A stretch of DNA of 64,000 nucleotides from Batillaria attramentaria (Eukaryota > Mollusca > Gastropoda > Batillariidae): positions 2,465,001 through 2,529,000 of the forward strand of contig JACVVK020000037.1 of assembly GCA_018292915.2 (NCBI GenBank), in the 5' to 3' direction. The notes beneath the pieces are model-generated. The model was not told the DNA's origin. It saw only the letters and a list, made by a program, of their open reading frames with translations, and ran no database searches. Below are positions 34,216 through 43,485 of this stretch, piece by piece. Every line of letters starts with the position of its first letter. The stretch's first letter is position 1. Both the position numbers and the translations under genes were made by a program.

Positions 34216-37200
34216 GTGCGTGCGTGCGTGAGTGAGTGTGCACGCGTGCGTGAGTGCGTGCATAATGTGTGTGTGTGTGTGTGTTTGAGAGATGGGGGGA
34301 GGAGAGAAAGTGTGGGGGGCGAGAGAGAGAGAGAGAGAGAGAGAGAGTGAGAGAGATCCAGAGTCACGTTTTCTACTGAGTTGACACACACTATAACAAT
34401 AAAGTTAAAAATAAATACTGACTACATTGGTTAGAAAAGAGGGGGACCACTTCGAGAGGGGGCCTATTTTGGATGCGAGGGGGGACCAAAATCGCCCAGG
34501 GGGACCAGTCGAAAACGAGGCTGGATGTCTAAGGGGGGACCATTATAGAGCAGTTTTTGCCACGAATTGGTCCCCCGGGGGACTACTTCAGAGGGGGGAC
34601 CGGACCGGATCCTACACCGGGCTCGAGTCCCAGCCTAGAAGAGCGTGATTTTTCCTTCCTAGGTCAGCTCCTACCCAGTGGGGAGGCTGTTGCGAAACAG
34701 CCGAGATTCACCCACTTCACGGGTGTGACTTTGGAGGTGCTTCCCTTGGTATGACATGTCTTAAGGCTCTTGGACACTGGCGTCATGCGACATTGTCGCG
34801 CCACGTGTGCAGGAAATTTTGTCACGCGTCTACGTGTGCAACCCCTCGAAGCGCGGAGCGACAGACATAGCACAAATGAAAAATTCTGTCGCGCGAGGAT
34901 AGGAAATGTTCTATTCGGCGCGCTCGACGCGCGCGTGTAGCATGATTTCAGCCAATCAGAAGAGAGCACAAGTGTCAGCACTCGCCATCCTCTTATCTTC
35001 CAAGATGGCGGAATTGTGCAAAGACGAAATGTTTCGCCTCATCGACCTGTATCGTAAACAGGAAAACCTCTAAAATTTTCGGCCTCTGCCGTTTTGTTGT
35101 GTCACTCTCCACTGACTCACACTACGGTAAATACATAAATGGAGTAAATAAAACTAACCGCTTGTCACTGATCTCTCATTGTCTATATCATTCTACAGCA
35201 AAGGTTTGTTGTAGCTAAATGCTATCAAGTTATCGTGGCCTCGATCACAAATCTCTATTCAGACTGCGAACAAGCAGCCTGAAGTTTATGATACGTTTCA
35301 GATCTAACTTCAAATTCCATTGCACACTCAGAAGCACTTGTGGCGAGATCTCTGAAAGCAGCACACGTGTGATTCTGACTCCACGTGTGAGAGCCCCACC
35401 GTGCGTGCAGCACGCAAAGCGCGACAAGCATGCGTGCGTGCGATGTAGCAACGACGCTAGTGTGCACGAGGCCTTATAATGGCGGATGATTACACGGCCG
35501 GCACCGCAGGTGCCGTAGTTCCAGCGCCTGGTTAATGCCGGGATATTTATGATAGGAAGTGTAGAATGCTGCCCTGTCCCGCATTCCCATACCACATGGA
35601 CCTCCATCTGACCATCATCCTCATTTCCATCATCCAAAAATTGCCCCAGCTTTCGAGCCCTCCATGGATTCCAACCATGACCAGGGATGAACACCACTGG
35701 AGCTGGCAAAAGAGTTGGGGCAGCAAAAAAAAAAAAAAAAAAAGTCATTCGAGAGGTCAGCCTCTAAGAGGCAGGCTTTGTTTCTCTTCCTCTTTGCACC
35801 ATCTGATATGAAAGGCTGTCATCAATGAGCGACTGTAAAAAGTGTTTGGCAGCAAAAAGGGTTAAAAAAAAAAAAAAAAAATGGAAAGACAGAGAAATTT
35901 TCTCTGCGAAGTGGCTTGCCGAAACTCATTTGTACTACGTGTATAAGTGCGTCTTCAACTTACGATTGGCAGAACTTTCTTCTTGTATTCTTCATACTCC
36001 TCTGGCGTAAACGTCTGCCCTCCATCATCATCTCCCACAATTCTACAATGAAATCAATGACATCATCATCATCAACATCATCATCAAATCAACTTTTGTT
36101 GTCAAGAGTGTGCAAAAATCTGTGTCGGCACAAAAAAAAGAAGTCATTTTTTTGTTGTTGTTGGTTTACTATTCCTAGTCTTTGTTCACTTGTGTTTATC
36201 TTAGAATTACCTTACCTTTATGTATAACTTACCTATATAAGTATAAACATATGTTATATAAGTATAATGTCCAGTCATGTAAAAAAAAAAAAAAAAAAAC
36301 CCGACAAAAACAGGATTAAAAAAGAAAAGAAAAAAGAAGTCATTTAACAAACACAATTTTATTTAAGAAACTGTTGACTATATGGACAAACACGCAGGAA
36401 GACACTAAAGTACATATTCATGTGGATACCATACATAGATGGCCTCAACAATTTCTTCCCCCCCCCCCCCCATTTTTTTAAAACATATACTCCAAAAGCA
36501 TGACAATTTACAAACTGAAAGTAACACTAATAGTAATAAATGAAAGGAAAAAAAGAAAGAAAGAAAAAAAAAAGAACACTTGAAAGAAAAAAAGAAAGAA
36601 AGAATTTTACAAAAGTTTTGAAAATCCTAACAGCATAAAATTATATGTAAAGAGCATGCTGTGGTTAAAAAAAAGAAGCACCATCCATATCACTGATGTG
36701 ATGATGATGATGATGAAGACTTGATATAGCGCACGGCTCCACTCTGAGTACTCACGGCGCTTAGGGAGAGGTTTTGAAAAGAAAGATATTGAAAAAAAAA
36801 GTCTCCCCCAAACCATGTATAAACGATACAATGATAATGATAATTATATGGCTAGGACACCAGTGATATATATATATATACTCTATTCCCCATAATCTCT
36901 TTTTCCCCCTAAAGCATGGCAAAGGCTTTCACAATGACTTTACTGAGTTAAAAGATCTATGAAAAGAACCAGTCCAGTTCTAATGGTGGCTTTGAAAAGG
37001 GTCTTGTAAGGTGACTGGGCTTGGCCAACAGTCTGCAGTGTTTTGAAAAGCCTATATATAGATACTCGACAGGACACATCAATTTCCAGTAAATGGTCTC
37101 CCCATTGCCACTGACTAACGCCTACGCAGAACCTGTTTACAATCTGTGATCAATCAAAAGGCTAAGATTGTTCAACTGTGTCTGGGGTCTGCGCCAAGCT

Positions 37201-37786
37201 AGGGTGTTTTGGCCTTAGGGCACACAGGATTTACCTCATAGTTGTAGAATGTATGTAAATTATATGACTGTAGATCAGACACATTTTTGGTGTGTGTGCT
37301 TCACAGAAGGGTGTAGGTGTGGGGTGGGGTTTGGTCCTTATCGTAAGAAGCAATAACCAAATTCTGTAACCAAGAGCACAGGTAATAAATGGAGAAAGCT
37401 GCGTTAACAATATTATTATTTTTTTTATATCCTGTTTACAGTAAACAAATATATATGTGTGTGTGTGTGTGTGTGTGTTTCTTTGTTACACACATAACAC
37501 AAACACCTACGTCTATTTTCTCTAACACTTTGATATTACATTGACATTCTGTTGTTGTTTTTTCTCCCACACACTCTGTAGAGAGAACCACATTCGCACG
37601 CAGTAGAATCAATACACTGCGACAACTATTTAGTAAAGAGGATGAAGCAAACAGGAACAGGCAAACAAACGAACAACGTTCCTATGGAGAATCTCACCTG
37701 TGGTATTCAACATAAGCGTCGATGGCTGCCGCTTTGGAACCGTCTAATTTGAGATGATACTGACGCGCGTTCGCGTCGTCCGCCAT
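23324..37786 (-). CDS. FAM221A: FAM221A homologue, 8 exons, 334 aa
   Basis: Exons in coding order: 37786-37698, 36042-35964, 29735-29641, 29098-28908, 28247-28038, 27519-27409, 24218-24115, 23449-23324. All are GT-AG; lengths sum to 1005 nt with consistent phases. The protein starts MADDANARQYHL and carries the family's hallmarks: IVGDDDGGQTFTPEEYEEYK; the CFCKHRYKEHKTDFEVIPPE stretch; cysteine-rich GCRCAAFHFVP and PIRCTCKHF; GCVKCSGFKSSFTCACG; VGQAVPYAAMGGITGFSSL; and ESDMDYFERRYQER near the end. The biochemical role of FAM221 proteins is unknown to me; the paired CxC and CxxC motifs suggest metal binding (inference). Intron 2 holds a Ginger1-type transposon, a SINE and a Harbinger-like element. 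Exon 6 (111 nt, frame-neutral) is preceded directly by about 90 nt of (TG)n, and exon 7's donor is followed by (CT)n. Confidence 0.93.
24027..24106. repeat. (GA)n tract abutting the exon 7 donor of FAM221A
   Basis: On the transcribed strand this is a (CU)n run of about 70 nt starting some nine bases after the GT of intron 7 (exon end 24115). Confidence 0.95.
24378..24540 (-). mobile_element. tRNA-derived SINE, family A (diverged)
   Basis: Shares GGTGATATCAAAGACG, GCTAGCACAAATATT and TCGAACTCACGACCC with the other copies, with many point changes and a disrupted A box. Lies in FAM221A intron 6. Confidence 0.75.
25806..25901. repeat. (GT)n(GA)n microsatellite
   Basis: A GT run broken by GCGTGCGTGC, followed by a GA run; FAM221A intron 6. 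Confidence 0.95.
26325..26775 (+). repeat. interspersed repeat R1, copy 2 (uninterrupted)
   Basis: Colinear with 2787-2885 plus 3316-3705. Shared strings include AAAGTTTGGTGTTTATT, GCCAGTGAAG and CTGCCTGAG/ATGCCTGAG. No coding could be supported in either copy. Confidence 0.6.
27520..27613 (-). promoter_or_regulatory. (TG)n-type 3' splice site of FAM221A exon 6
   Basis: On the minus strand the intron 5 end is about 45 TG units running into GTGTGCAG|GTGCCCC (exon start 27519). No normal pyrimidine tract separates the repeat from the AG. Long UG tracts at acceptors bind TDP-43 and CELF proteins in other animals (for example CFTR exon 9) and promote skipping. Skipping exon 6 here keeps the frame. 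Confidence 0.7.
29398..29446. repeat. (CT)n(CA)n microsatellite
   Basis: Short compound repeat in FAM221A intron 3. Confidence 0.93.
30067..30124 (+). mobile_element. tRNA-derived SINE, family C, 5' half
   Basis: tRNA-like head with A box (GTAGTGTAGTGGTTAGCAC) and GGACCGGGAGACCCGG. It is cut at the last CCGG by the Ginger1-type element. The B box half continues at 34617. Confidence 0.8.
31222..33676 (-). CDS. Ginger1-type transposase: HHCC finger, DD35E integrase, repeat linker, OTU protease (698 aa)
   Basis: Exons 33676-33410 (89 codons, phase 0, donor AAG|GTGAGC) and 33051-31222 (acceptor CTCTCTAG). The join gives GHLGMNKTYKK/VLERYFWHGM, the expected linker of an integrase HHCC zinc finger (H72, H80, C110, C113). 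The catalytic core has D143 (GMDIIGP), D202 (TDQGREF) and E238 (HPETNGQRERDNRTL), spacing D-x35-E, all present. A GPY-type module (APRFVGPYEV) follows near residue 400. A proline-rich linker of repeated ADPSYHPQ/ADPSHAPQ units leads to an OTU-like domain: D574-GNC577 (catalytic cysteine), W634, then H689 in HHFAPV. It should excise and insert the element by DDE chemistry in the nucleus. The role of the OTU domain (deubiquitination or self-processing) is unproven. No stop or frameshift is seen. Confidence 0.9.
31770..32063 (-). repeat. coding minisatellite in the transposase linker
   Basis: Twelve to thirteen 24-bp units encode ADPSHAPQ, ADPSYHPQ or ADPSHTPQ in tandem between the integrase and OTU domains. 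Adjacent units alternate between the H-A and Y-H types, which points to growth by 48-bp steps. Confidence 0.93.
33744..33825. promoter_or_regulatory. perfect 41-bp tandem pair with CACGTG dyads upstream of the transposase
   Basis: Two identical 41-bp units (33744-33784, 33785-33825) lie 68-149 bp upstream of the transposase ATG. Each has a near-perfect dyad TTGACACG...GTGTCAA around GTCACGTGAC, an E-box/bHLH-type core. Position and duplication suggest a promoter element (inference). Confidence 0.55.
33820..34051. repeat. perfect 72-bp inverted repeat whose loop repeats its left flank
   Basis: Arms 33868-33939 and 33980-34051 are exact reverse complements. The 40-nt loop (GTGGCGACCGTTTTCTCATC..., 33940-33979) is a direct copy of the sequence just left of the first arm (33820-33866), apart from poly-A length. 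The order is therefore A-B-A-B'. Confidence 0.95.
34141..34282. repeat. (GT)n array with variant units
   Basis: About 35 GT units, then GCGTGCGTGAGT variants and a second GT run at 34266-34282, followed by (GA)n at 34321-34347. It lies between the inverted repeat and the right TIR of the Ginger1-type element. Confidence 0.95.
34617..34763 (+). mobile_element. tRNA-derived SINE, family C, 3' half
   Basis: Begins CCGGGCTCGAGTCCCAGCCT (B box), completing the head interrupted at 30124. The body runs to a TTA at 34761-34763 that is the target duplication of the adjacent Harbinger-like element. Confidence 0.75.
34764..35473 (+). mobile_element. PIF/Harbinger-like element, 710 bp, non-autonomous
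   Basis: Terminal repeats AGGCTCTTGGACACTGGCG and (reversed) GGCCTCGTGCACACTAGCG lie between TTA duplications (34761-34763, 35474-35476). The 3-bp TWA duplication and a MADF-like reading frame inside fit Harbinger. Confidence 0.7.
35005..35073 (+). pseudogene. remnant of a MADF-domain ORF in the Harbinger-like element
   Basis: ATG at 35005 in a GATGGCGGA context opens a frame reading MAELCKDEMFRLIDLYRKQ, like the first helix of MADF/Myb-SANT DNA-binding proteins that accompany Harbinger transposases. A TAA follows after 22 codons and the rest is lost. Confidence 0.55.
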
Positions 37787-38500
37787 CTTGTCCGTTTACA
37801 GCCACTTGGATCGCAAGCAAGTTGTTGCAGGCTGGTAAAAGTGCTTGGCGAGTGTCAATAGCCGGCTTATTTGCGTGCAGGACTGGCAGAGGTTGTTTAC
37901 ATTGACAACAGCGCAGGGGTGGTGGAAGCGGGGTTACTCTTCTTCCGTTCTGTTGACATGACAGTTACTTCCCTTGAAACGGGAGGCTCTACTTTCGCTC
38001 TTGCGTTCCATTTTCCGTGCCAAGGATTATTCACATTTCACGTTGAATTTGTATGCATATTTACAATCTTTACTGATCAGACGATGTTGGACTATTGTTT
38101 ATTGTCACTTTGCCTGCGAAAGTTTTTTCAGGTGTAGTCTGCGGCTACGTTACAAAAACAATCTAGTAATTTTTATTTTTATGTTTCAGGTGTGGATAAC
38201 AAAACAAAAACATTCCAAAGCATCTTTATACAGCAATGCACTTCTGTCACAAATATTGTTATCTGCAAACGCTGTTATAGTTAAAGCTGCATTCATTTAT
38301 TCAGGGTAATTTTCTTTTCCCTTTGCCATTTGGTCCAGCACATACAGTGTCCACATGATTAAAACTCACAGAAACCAAACCACATACATACATACATAAA
38401 AAACAGTGAGGACAAGATGTGGAAGAATAAGGAGTGTACATGTACTGTTTATTGCAGTTGGCTGGCAATAATCAAATGGTAACTGAACAGGCAGTGAACA
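37787..38500. other. 5' flank of FAM221A, no gene seen
   Basis: Presumed promoter side of FAM221A (CCGCCATCTTGTCCG over the start). Open frames of 88 and 111 codons on the plus strand lack domains. Confidence 0.4.
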
Positions 38501-38560
38501 GAACATGTATAGCTTTATTTTTTTCAGTAACTACTGCAAGATACACACACATATGTATAC

Positions 38561-40350
38561 GCAAATGAAGACTCTCAAGGCAAACTTGCCGAAGACCTGG
38601 GCCACGGCCACCATTGACTTTGCTGAGAGCTATCTCTGTCATTATCAAGATGAGATGCAATCTATGCACTGGGGGTACAGTCAGGTTACCACACACCCTG
38701 TAGCCCTCAACTACCAGTGCACTGACTGCAAAGGGCAGGTTACTGACTGTCGTGTTTCTGTCTGATGAGCTTGTTCATGATTCCCACATGGTCAAGAAAA
38801 TCCTCAAGGAGGTGCAGCAACACACGACGAGCACAGTTGGAGCACTCGAGAAACTGGTTATAGTTTCTGATGGGTGTACTGCCCAATACAAGTCAAAGCT
38901 ACCGTTTTTTCACTTGACTGAACTGTCTGGTGATGTGATGGTGGAGACGAGCTACCGTGGCTGAAGGCATGGCAAAAGCTTGTGCGATGCATGTGGGGGT
39001 GGTGTTAAGCGAGCTGTTGACGATGATGTGAGGAACAAGGAGGTGATAGTGCAGAATCCTTCATCTATGTACCATCACCCTTCCAAGAACTACACGCTGC
39101 CACCATCATAAAACTCAGACAGCAAATGCTGTCATACAAAGAGATCATTCCGCTTGATCAAGAGGGTAGAAATTGACTGCTTAAGGAAGTCCTCTTCACT
39201 AGCAACTGTGGCAGGAACTCGGCATTTACACAGTCTGACGAGCTTAGGGAAGAACATCCTTGCAACACCGCGCCTGTCCTACTACTGCACAGCATGTACT
39301 GAGGATAGCGCAGCAAGTCCTTTGCATTTGGAGAGCAGCGATCTATAAAAACTATGTATTATAAGACAGGCCCAGCCAGTGCCAAAACAGCAAGTTCCTT
39401 GACAACTGGGCTGTTATCAAACTGGCTGCTGGTGAACCTCATGATGCTCACGGTGAGGACAGGGCTTGGGAAGATGCACCTGCAGCTACATCCGAGGCAC
39501 ACAGACAGCAATACTTTCAGCCTCAGGCGTGCACAACCTATAAAGCACTTGAAGTTGGTGTGCAAAAGAACAAGACCAGGATGGTCTCATTCCCACGTCC
39601 CACACAGCTGCCATGGATGGTGTTGGAAGTGGGGGGCACAGTCGATAAGGATGCAGCTTCGGCCAGAGAGCGCTCCACCCCATCTATAACCCCTGGAAAC
39701 AATCGGTGATGGCAATTGCTTGCCCAGAGCATTGTCAACTCTGGTATTTGGGGACCAGAGCAAGTCTACAGAACTGTGTTGCAGAATGGTTGTGGAGCAT
39801 GTCGCCAACAGAGCATGATATGAATATATGACATTATCAGTATAGGAGAGGATGACACAAAATGGCAGTACATAGCTGCAATGCAAGTTGTGCTCGCGGA
39901 AGGATCTGGGAGAGTGTCTGTGAAGGAGGGTGGGTGGGGTGGGTGTTTGGGAATTTAACATCCTTTTCCACCACGTAAGGGTGATATCAAAGACGGGGCC
40001 ATGAGAAGAAAGGCCAGCACAAAATAATAATACCGGTAGTCTGTGAAGGAAGTGTCGGCCTTGGACATCAAGAGAAACTAGGAAAAAGAGGTTTGACCAT
40101 TGCCGAAGACAAAACACATGTGGTTGTGGCAGCTGACTGCAATAGCTAACATCTTGCATTGACTGGTCAGTATCCTCCCTCTACCCCAACAAGGGCTGGC
40201 CAGCCATCCAGGCGCTGAACAACAGGACCCAGCTAACCAGCGTACACAATTCTCTGTTGTGTTTCAGAGTGCTAAGTTTCAGCATCTTCTTTTGTCAGTG
40301 TTTGTTCATCTGCAATTGTGTAAATATATCATCACTGCAATAAAGGCTAT
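38561..40350 (+). pseudogene. decayed gene of a transposon-associated family: DGC-QYKS domain plus OTU domain
   Basis: The frame from ATG 38561 reads LPKTWATATIDFAESYLCHY with YQDEMQSMHWGYSQVTTHPVA and a cysteine pair. After a +1 shift near 38752 it continues with SDELVHDSHMVKK and VSDGCTAQYKSKLPFFHL, then a stop, RHGKSLCDACGGGVKRAV and GTRHLHSL. Near 39690 an OTU start follows, ETIGDGNCLPRALSTLVFGD, with stops in its second half (WQYIAAMQVVLAEGSG in another frame). The order (cysteine-rich, DGCxxQYKS, GTR, OTU) matches large uncharacterised proteins repeated in many mollusc and cnidarian genomes, which I take to be transposon-derived. At least three shifts or stops and a SINE insertion break it. 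AATAAA lies at about 40340. Confidence 0.68.
39928..40038 (-). mobile_element. tRNA-derived SINE, family A, truncated, inserted in the OTU pseudogene
   Basis: Only the body and tail remain (GGCCAGCACAAAATAATA at its 5' side on the minus strand to CCAAACACCCACCC). GTCTGTGAAGGA flanks it at 39916-39927 and 40039-40050. Removing it restores the frame RVSVKEVSALDIK. Confidence 0.9.
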
Positions 40351-40454
40351 CAAGAGAAACACTGGCAGCTTGTAATCCTTCAGCAGAGGAACCGAACCCT
40401 ATACCCCTGGATGGGGGTGCGTGGGTGTTTGGGAACGTCCTTTTGGGTGATATC

Positions 40455-40690
40455 AGGGTGGGTAGGTGTTTAGGAATTTAACGTCCTTTTCCACCACGTA
40501 AGGGTGATATCAAAGACGGGGCAACGAGAAAAAGGCCAGCACAAATATTTGGCCCCAGCTGAGATTCGAACTCACGACCCGAGCATTGAGAATCCAACGC
40601 TCTACCATTCTGCTATCCTGGTCCACCTTGGGTGATATCAAAGACAGGGCAATGAGAAAAAGGGCAGCACAAAATTTGGCCCTTGCCGGG
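40455..40690 (-). mobile_element. tRNA-derived SINE, family A, one full copy plus a partial duplicate
   Basis: 40455-40622 is a full copy; 40625-40690 repeats its body (GGGTGATATCAAAGACAGGGC). A third scrap lies at 40415-40450. The cluster suggests repeated insertion into, or local duplication of, one site. Confidence 0.8.
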
Positions 40691-40796
40691 ACCCCTGGGT
40701 GGGGATTGTGTGCAAGGCATTATACACCACGCTACATAAACCCTGCAACACACAGACCCATCTACCAGTCGATGGATCAGACAGATGACAATTGAA

Positions 40797-41179
40797 CAAG
40801 CAACCACTTCATTGACATGCTGCCAATTGTTGATCCTGAGTCAGAGGTCACACTGGAAGACATGTTGAATGAAGGGTTTCTGGAAACGCTGCCGACACAG
40901 CACATTATGTGTGATGTTGGACAGCCGCGTCAAACCACCAGGCAGATGACACATATAATGCAGAATTGTGGGGTTGTTGAAGTGTGTCCTATTCTCCTAT
41001 GTGGAAAAGTGGTGTCCAGCTTAAAAGAGCATGCTCGGGGGCAGGGCCGCTATTGCGCGACATACGAATATATCATCACAGGGGTTACACCAGAGTTACA
41101 CACAGCCCTTAACTTAAAGGCGCGCTTTCACACTTCGACGTCTTACGTGATATTAACAAACAGCTGGTCTAAATCATAA
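40797..41179 (+). other. unassigned 120-codon open frame
   Basis: A frame reading MLPIVDPESEVTLEDMLNEG to HARGQGRYCATYEYIITG is open to a TAA at 41177-41179. Composition looks protein-like, with no domain I recognise. Position suggests a continuation of the decayed element upstream or a neighbouring one. A cellular origin cannot be shown. Confidence 0.35.
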
Positions 41180-41180
41180 A

Positions 41181-41878
41181 CAGAGTCCAGCCTCACTGCA
41201 GCCAGCCTCGGGCATCCTCCCACGCTCAGGATAAGGAAGTGGCGACGACTGGAGGACAGGATCCAGCGCCTCAAAGCGACTTTTCAGCAAGGGAACAGGA
41301 ATCTGAACCAGTATTGGAATGCAGTTGCACACTGCATGTGGAATCCGTAGGTAACTGGGATTGCGCTCATTCTGTCCCACAGAGTTGAGGGAAAACCAGG
41401 AAATGCCAGAAATGTTAGTGTGATGGAGTGCTTGAATGCTGATGACTAAATCTGGTATTATAAACAAAACAGTATTGCATGTATTGCAATGGACAAAGTT
41501 TTGATTTCAAATTGATTCCAGTGTACTGTACTTTGTAATACACAGTTATGTCACGGTCATTATTGATGGAATCGCTTTAGTGACGTGTTAAAGCATTGAT
41601 TTTGTTGACATTTTTCTTGTTGAGTTTAGTTCTTAATATACTTTTATAATGAATGCTAAAAGCTGCAATTTAAAAACTATCAAGGATAAAACAGACCTTT
41701 TTAATATATATATATGCATCTTAGTTTTTTTCTTCGTTTTATTAGCAAGCTCTTTGGGTTGGTTGCTTTATTGTTTAAGATAAATTTAAGGTTTTAGTCT
41801 TTTGTTTAAGAATTAAGGTGGTTGGGTTTTTTTATAATTTAATGTTTTTTCTTTTATTTTCATAATGAGGTAGAGAAC
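41181..41878. other. intergenic, no gene seen
   Basis: A+T-rich beyond 41450. The first 180 bases read weakly as coding on the plus strand (LRIRKWRRLEDRIQRLKATF-like frame at about 41225-41300) and may belong to the same decayed element. Confidence 0.35.
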
Positions 41879-41997
41879 AGGTGTTCTTGGTGACCCAATG
41901 ATTTTGGAGCTCCAAGAGTTTTGCAATCAGACAATGGTCGGGAATTCACGGAAGACATCACATCATCAAAGAGCTTGCTGGTATGTGGCCAGAACTC
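41879..41997 (+). pseudogene. integrase-core fragment (SCAND3/KRBA2-like type)
   Basis: FGAPRVLQSDNGREFTED (with the second catalytic aspartate, SDNGREF) is followed, after a frameshift, by IIKELAGMWPELIIL. This is the signature of the Gypsy-related integrases found in SCAND3- and KRBA2-like transposon proteins. It is cut off by a family A SINE at 42013. Confidence 0.72.
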
Positions 41998-42012
41998 ATC
42001 ATCCTCATCCTA

Positions 42013-42150
42013 ACTCGAGGGTGGGTGGGTGTTTGGGGGTTTAACGTCCTTTTCCACCACATAGGGTGATATCAAGGACGGGGCAACGATGAAAACGCCA
42101 GCACAAATATTTGGCCCCAGCCGGGATCGAACTCACGACCCGAGCTCTTC
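42013..42150 (-). mobile_element. tRNA-derived SINE, family A, 5'-truncated
   Basis: Keeps the B box (GGGTCGTGAGTTCGATCCCG) and the whole body with the tail ACGTTAAACCCCCAAACACC. The A box side is missing beyond about 42147. Confidence 0.85.
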
Positions 42151-43079
42151 ATCCCGACTCGATGTGAATTAGAGTAACCTTCATCGTCTTTAACATCATG
42201 TTGTATAAACACTGCACTGACTTCCTCCTGCTATATGCAGCCGCGATCTTCGGTTTAATGTTGCAAAAAAATAAACTCTTCAGCAATCAAAGAACGCACT
42301 GACTGCTTCTTTGATATGTTCTCCGCCGATCTCATGCAAGTTTGCGAAAACTGGCCAACGTTTTGGTTTTGATAACTGCTCCAGCACCTGTATCGCGTGT
42401 CCGCTTTTCCGGACACGAAAATCGCCGCCGACGGCGCAAAAAAAAAAAAAAAAAACAACAACAAAAAAACAAACGCGATAAAACTCACAAAACACCCAAC
42501 GGTAAGGAACAAAAAAAATTTTTGGTGAACTTTATTGTCATGTTTGTGATTGGTGCATGTAAATTGTAAAGGCTGAAACAGTTCTGCCGTTACGAAGAAA
42601 AACGAGCAGAACGGGATTGGGGGTGCACGTCAGGGTCGCTCAACGCCTTTTCTGAGCCTGGGTCATACCGGTATATCTTTGTCCAAAGGATCGATTTCTA
42701 AGTCAATCTTACCAACATACAACTTTCAACAACAAAATCTAATGACGTGAGAGTGTGCAAGAGAATGGCGGATGAGTGAGCGAGTGCATGTGTGTGTGTT
42801 AGTGTGCGTGTCTTCTTCAATGGAGTAAAATTCGAGCATCCCGGTACTAACTCTTCAGTCTGGTAATTGCATATGTTCGTTTCCTGCATGGCGAGAGTGT
42901 GTGACTGTGAGTATGCGTGGATGGTTGACTGATAGCATGGGTCGCCTGCACCGCCTAAACGGCCATACACTACATCCTAACAGTAGCAACACATGGTAAC
43001 CTTGTAGTCGTCCCCACTCCCGGGCAAAACAACTACAATATATATACATAAACACATACATGTACATAAAAGCATTATG
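42151..43079. other. intergenic, no gene seen
   Basis: A poly-A run at 42438-42456 and minor simple repeats. This is the downstream flank of FDXACB1 on the minus strand. Confidence 0.4.
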
Positions 43080-43350
43080 AGCAGCTGACGCTATTTGGTT
43101 GCGGACTGAAGACCAGCTAGACAGCGCTGACTGGTGGCTATTTTGGGATTTGTTGAATCCAAGTCAACTCAGGAACAAGATGTAGTTCAAAGAAAGTTGT
43201 ATTTCTCTAACATCAGAAGCCACGAAGTCATAAAAACAGTTGCAATGGTCAAATGAAGCATCCTTCTACATGTATCTAGCAAATAACCGTAGAGATTCAA
43301 AAGCAGCAGCTTTTCATCTCAGTGGAGTTACGACGGCCTTAACACTCAAA
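43080..43350 (+). repeat. interspersed repeat R2, copy 1
   Basis: About 75% identical by eye to 45965-46230 over its length (GGCGCTGACTGG / AGCGCTGACTGG, TCAAAGAAAGT, ACATYAGAAGCCACRAAGTC, TTTGTCATCTCAG-like). No coding. Confidence 0.6.
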
Positions 43351-43485
43351 GACACCATTCCCCTGCTTTGCTTCCAATCTGAAGCCTCTTGTTTCAAAAC
43401 AGAAAAACATGCACACACCTGTATTATATACACACACACAAAAAATGAGATGCCACATAATAATGCCACAACTGAAGCTGTCCCC

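Larger units (their letters stand above)
30125..34616 (-). mobile_element. Ginger1-type DNA transposon, complete and apparently intact (4492 bp)
   Basis: The ends are TGTAG...CTACA with TIRs of about 196 bp (30125-30320 and 34421-34616), nearly identical, then extending with one 5-nt indel to about 230 bp. Each TIR holds many GGTCCCCC motifs, plausible transposase binding sites. CCGG is duplicated at 30121-30124 and 34617-34620. A 4-bp duplication, TGT-type termini and a Gypsy-like integrase transposase are the defining traits of Ginger1. The single coding unit is the two-exon transposase at 33676-31222. Noncoding parts contain a (GT)n array, a 72-bp perfect inverted repeat and a 41-bp tandem pair. 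It occupies FAM221A intron 2 in the host gene's orientation. The near-identical TIRs and open frame imply recent activity (inference). Confidence 0.88.

Noticed and set aside
39587..40159. 190-codon minus-strand frame
   Set aside because: Antisense to the OTU pseudogene and a SINE; no domain.
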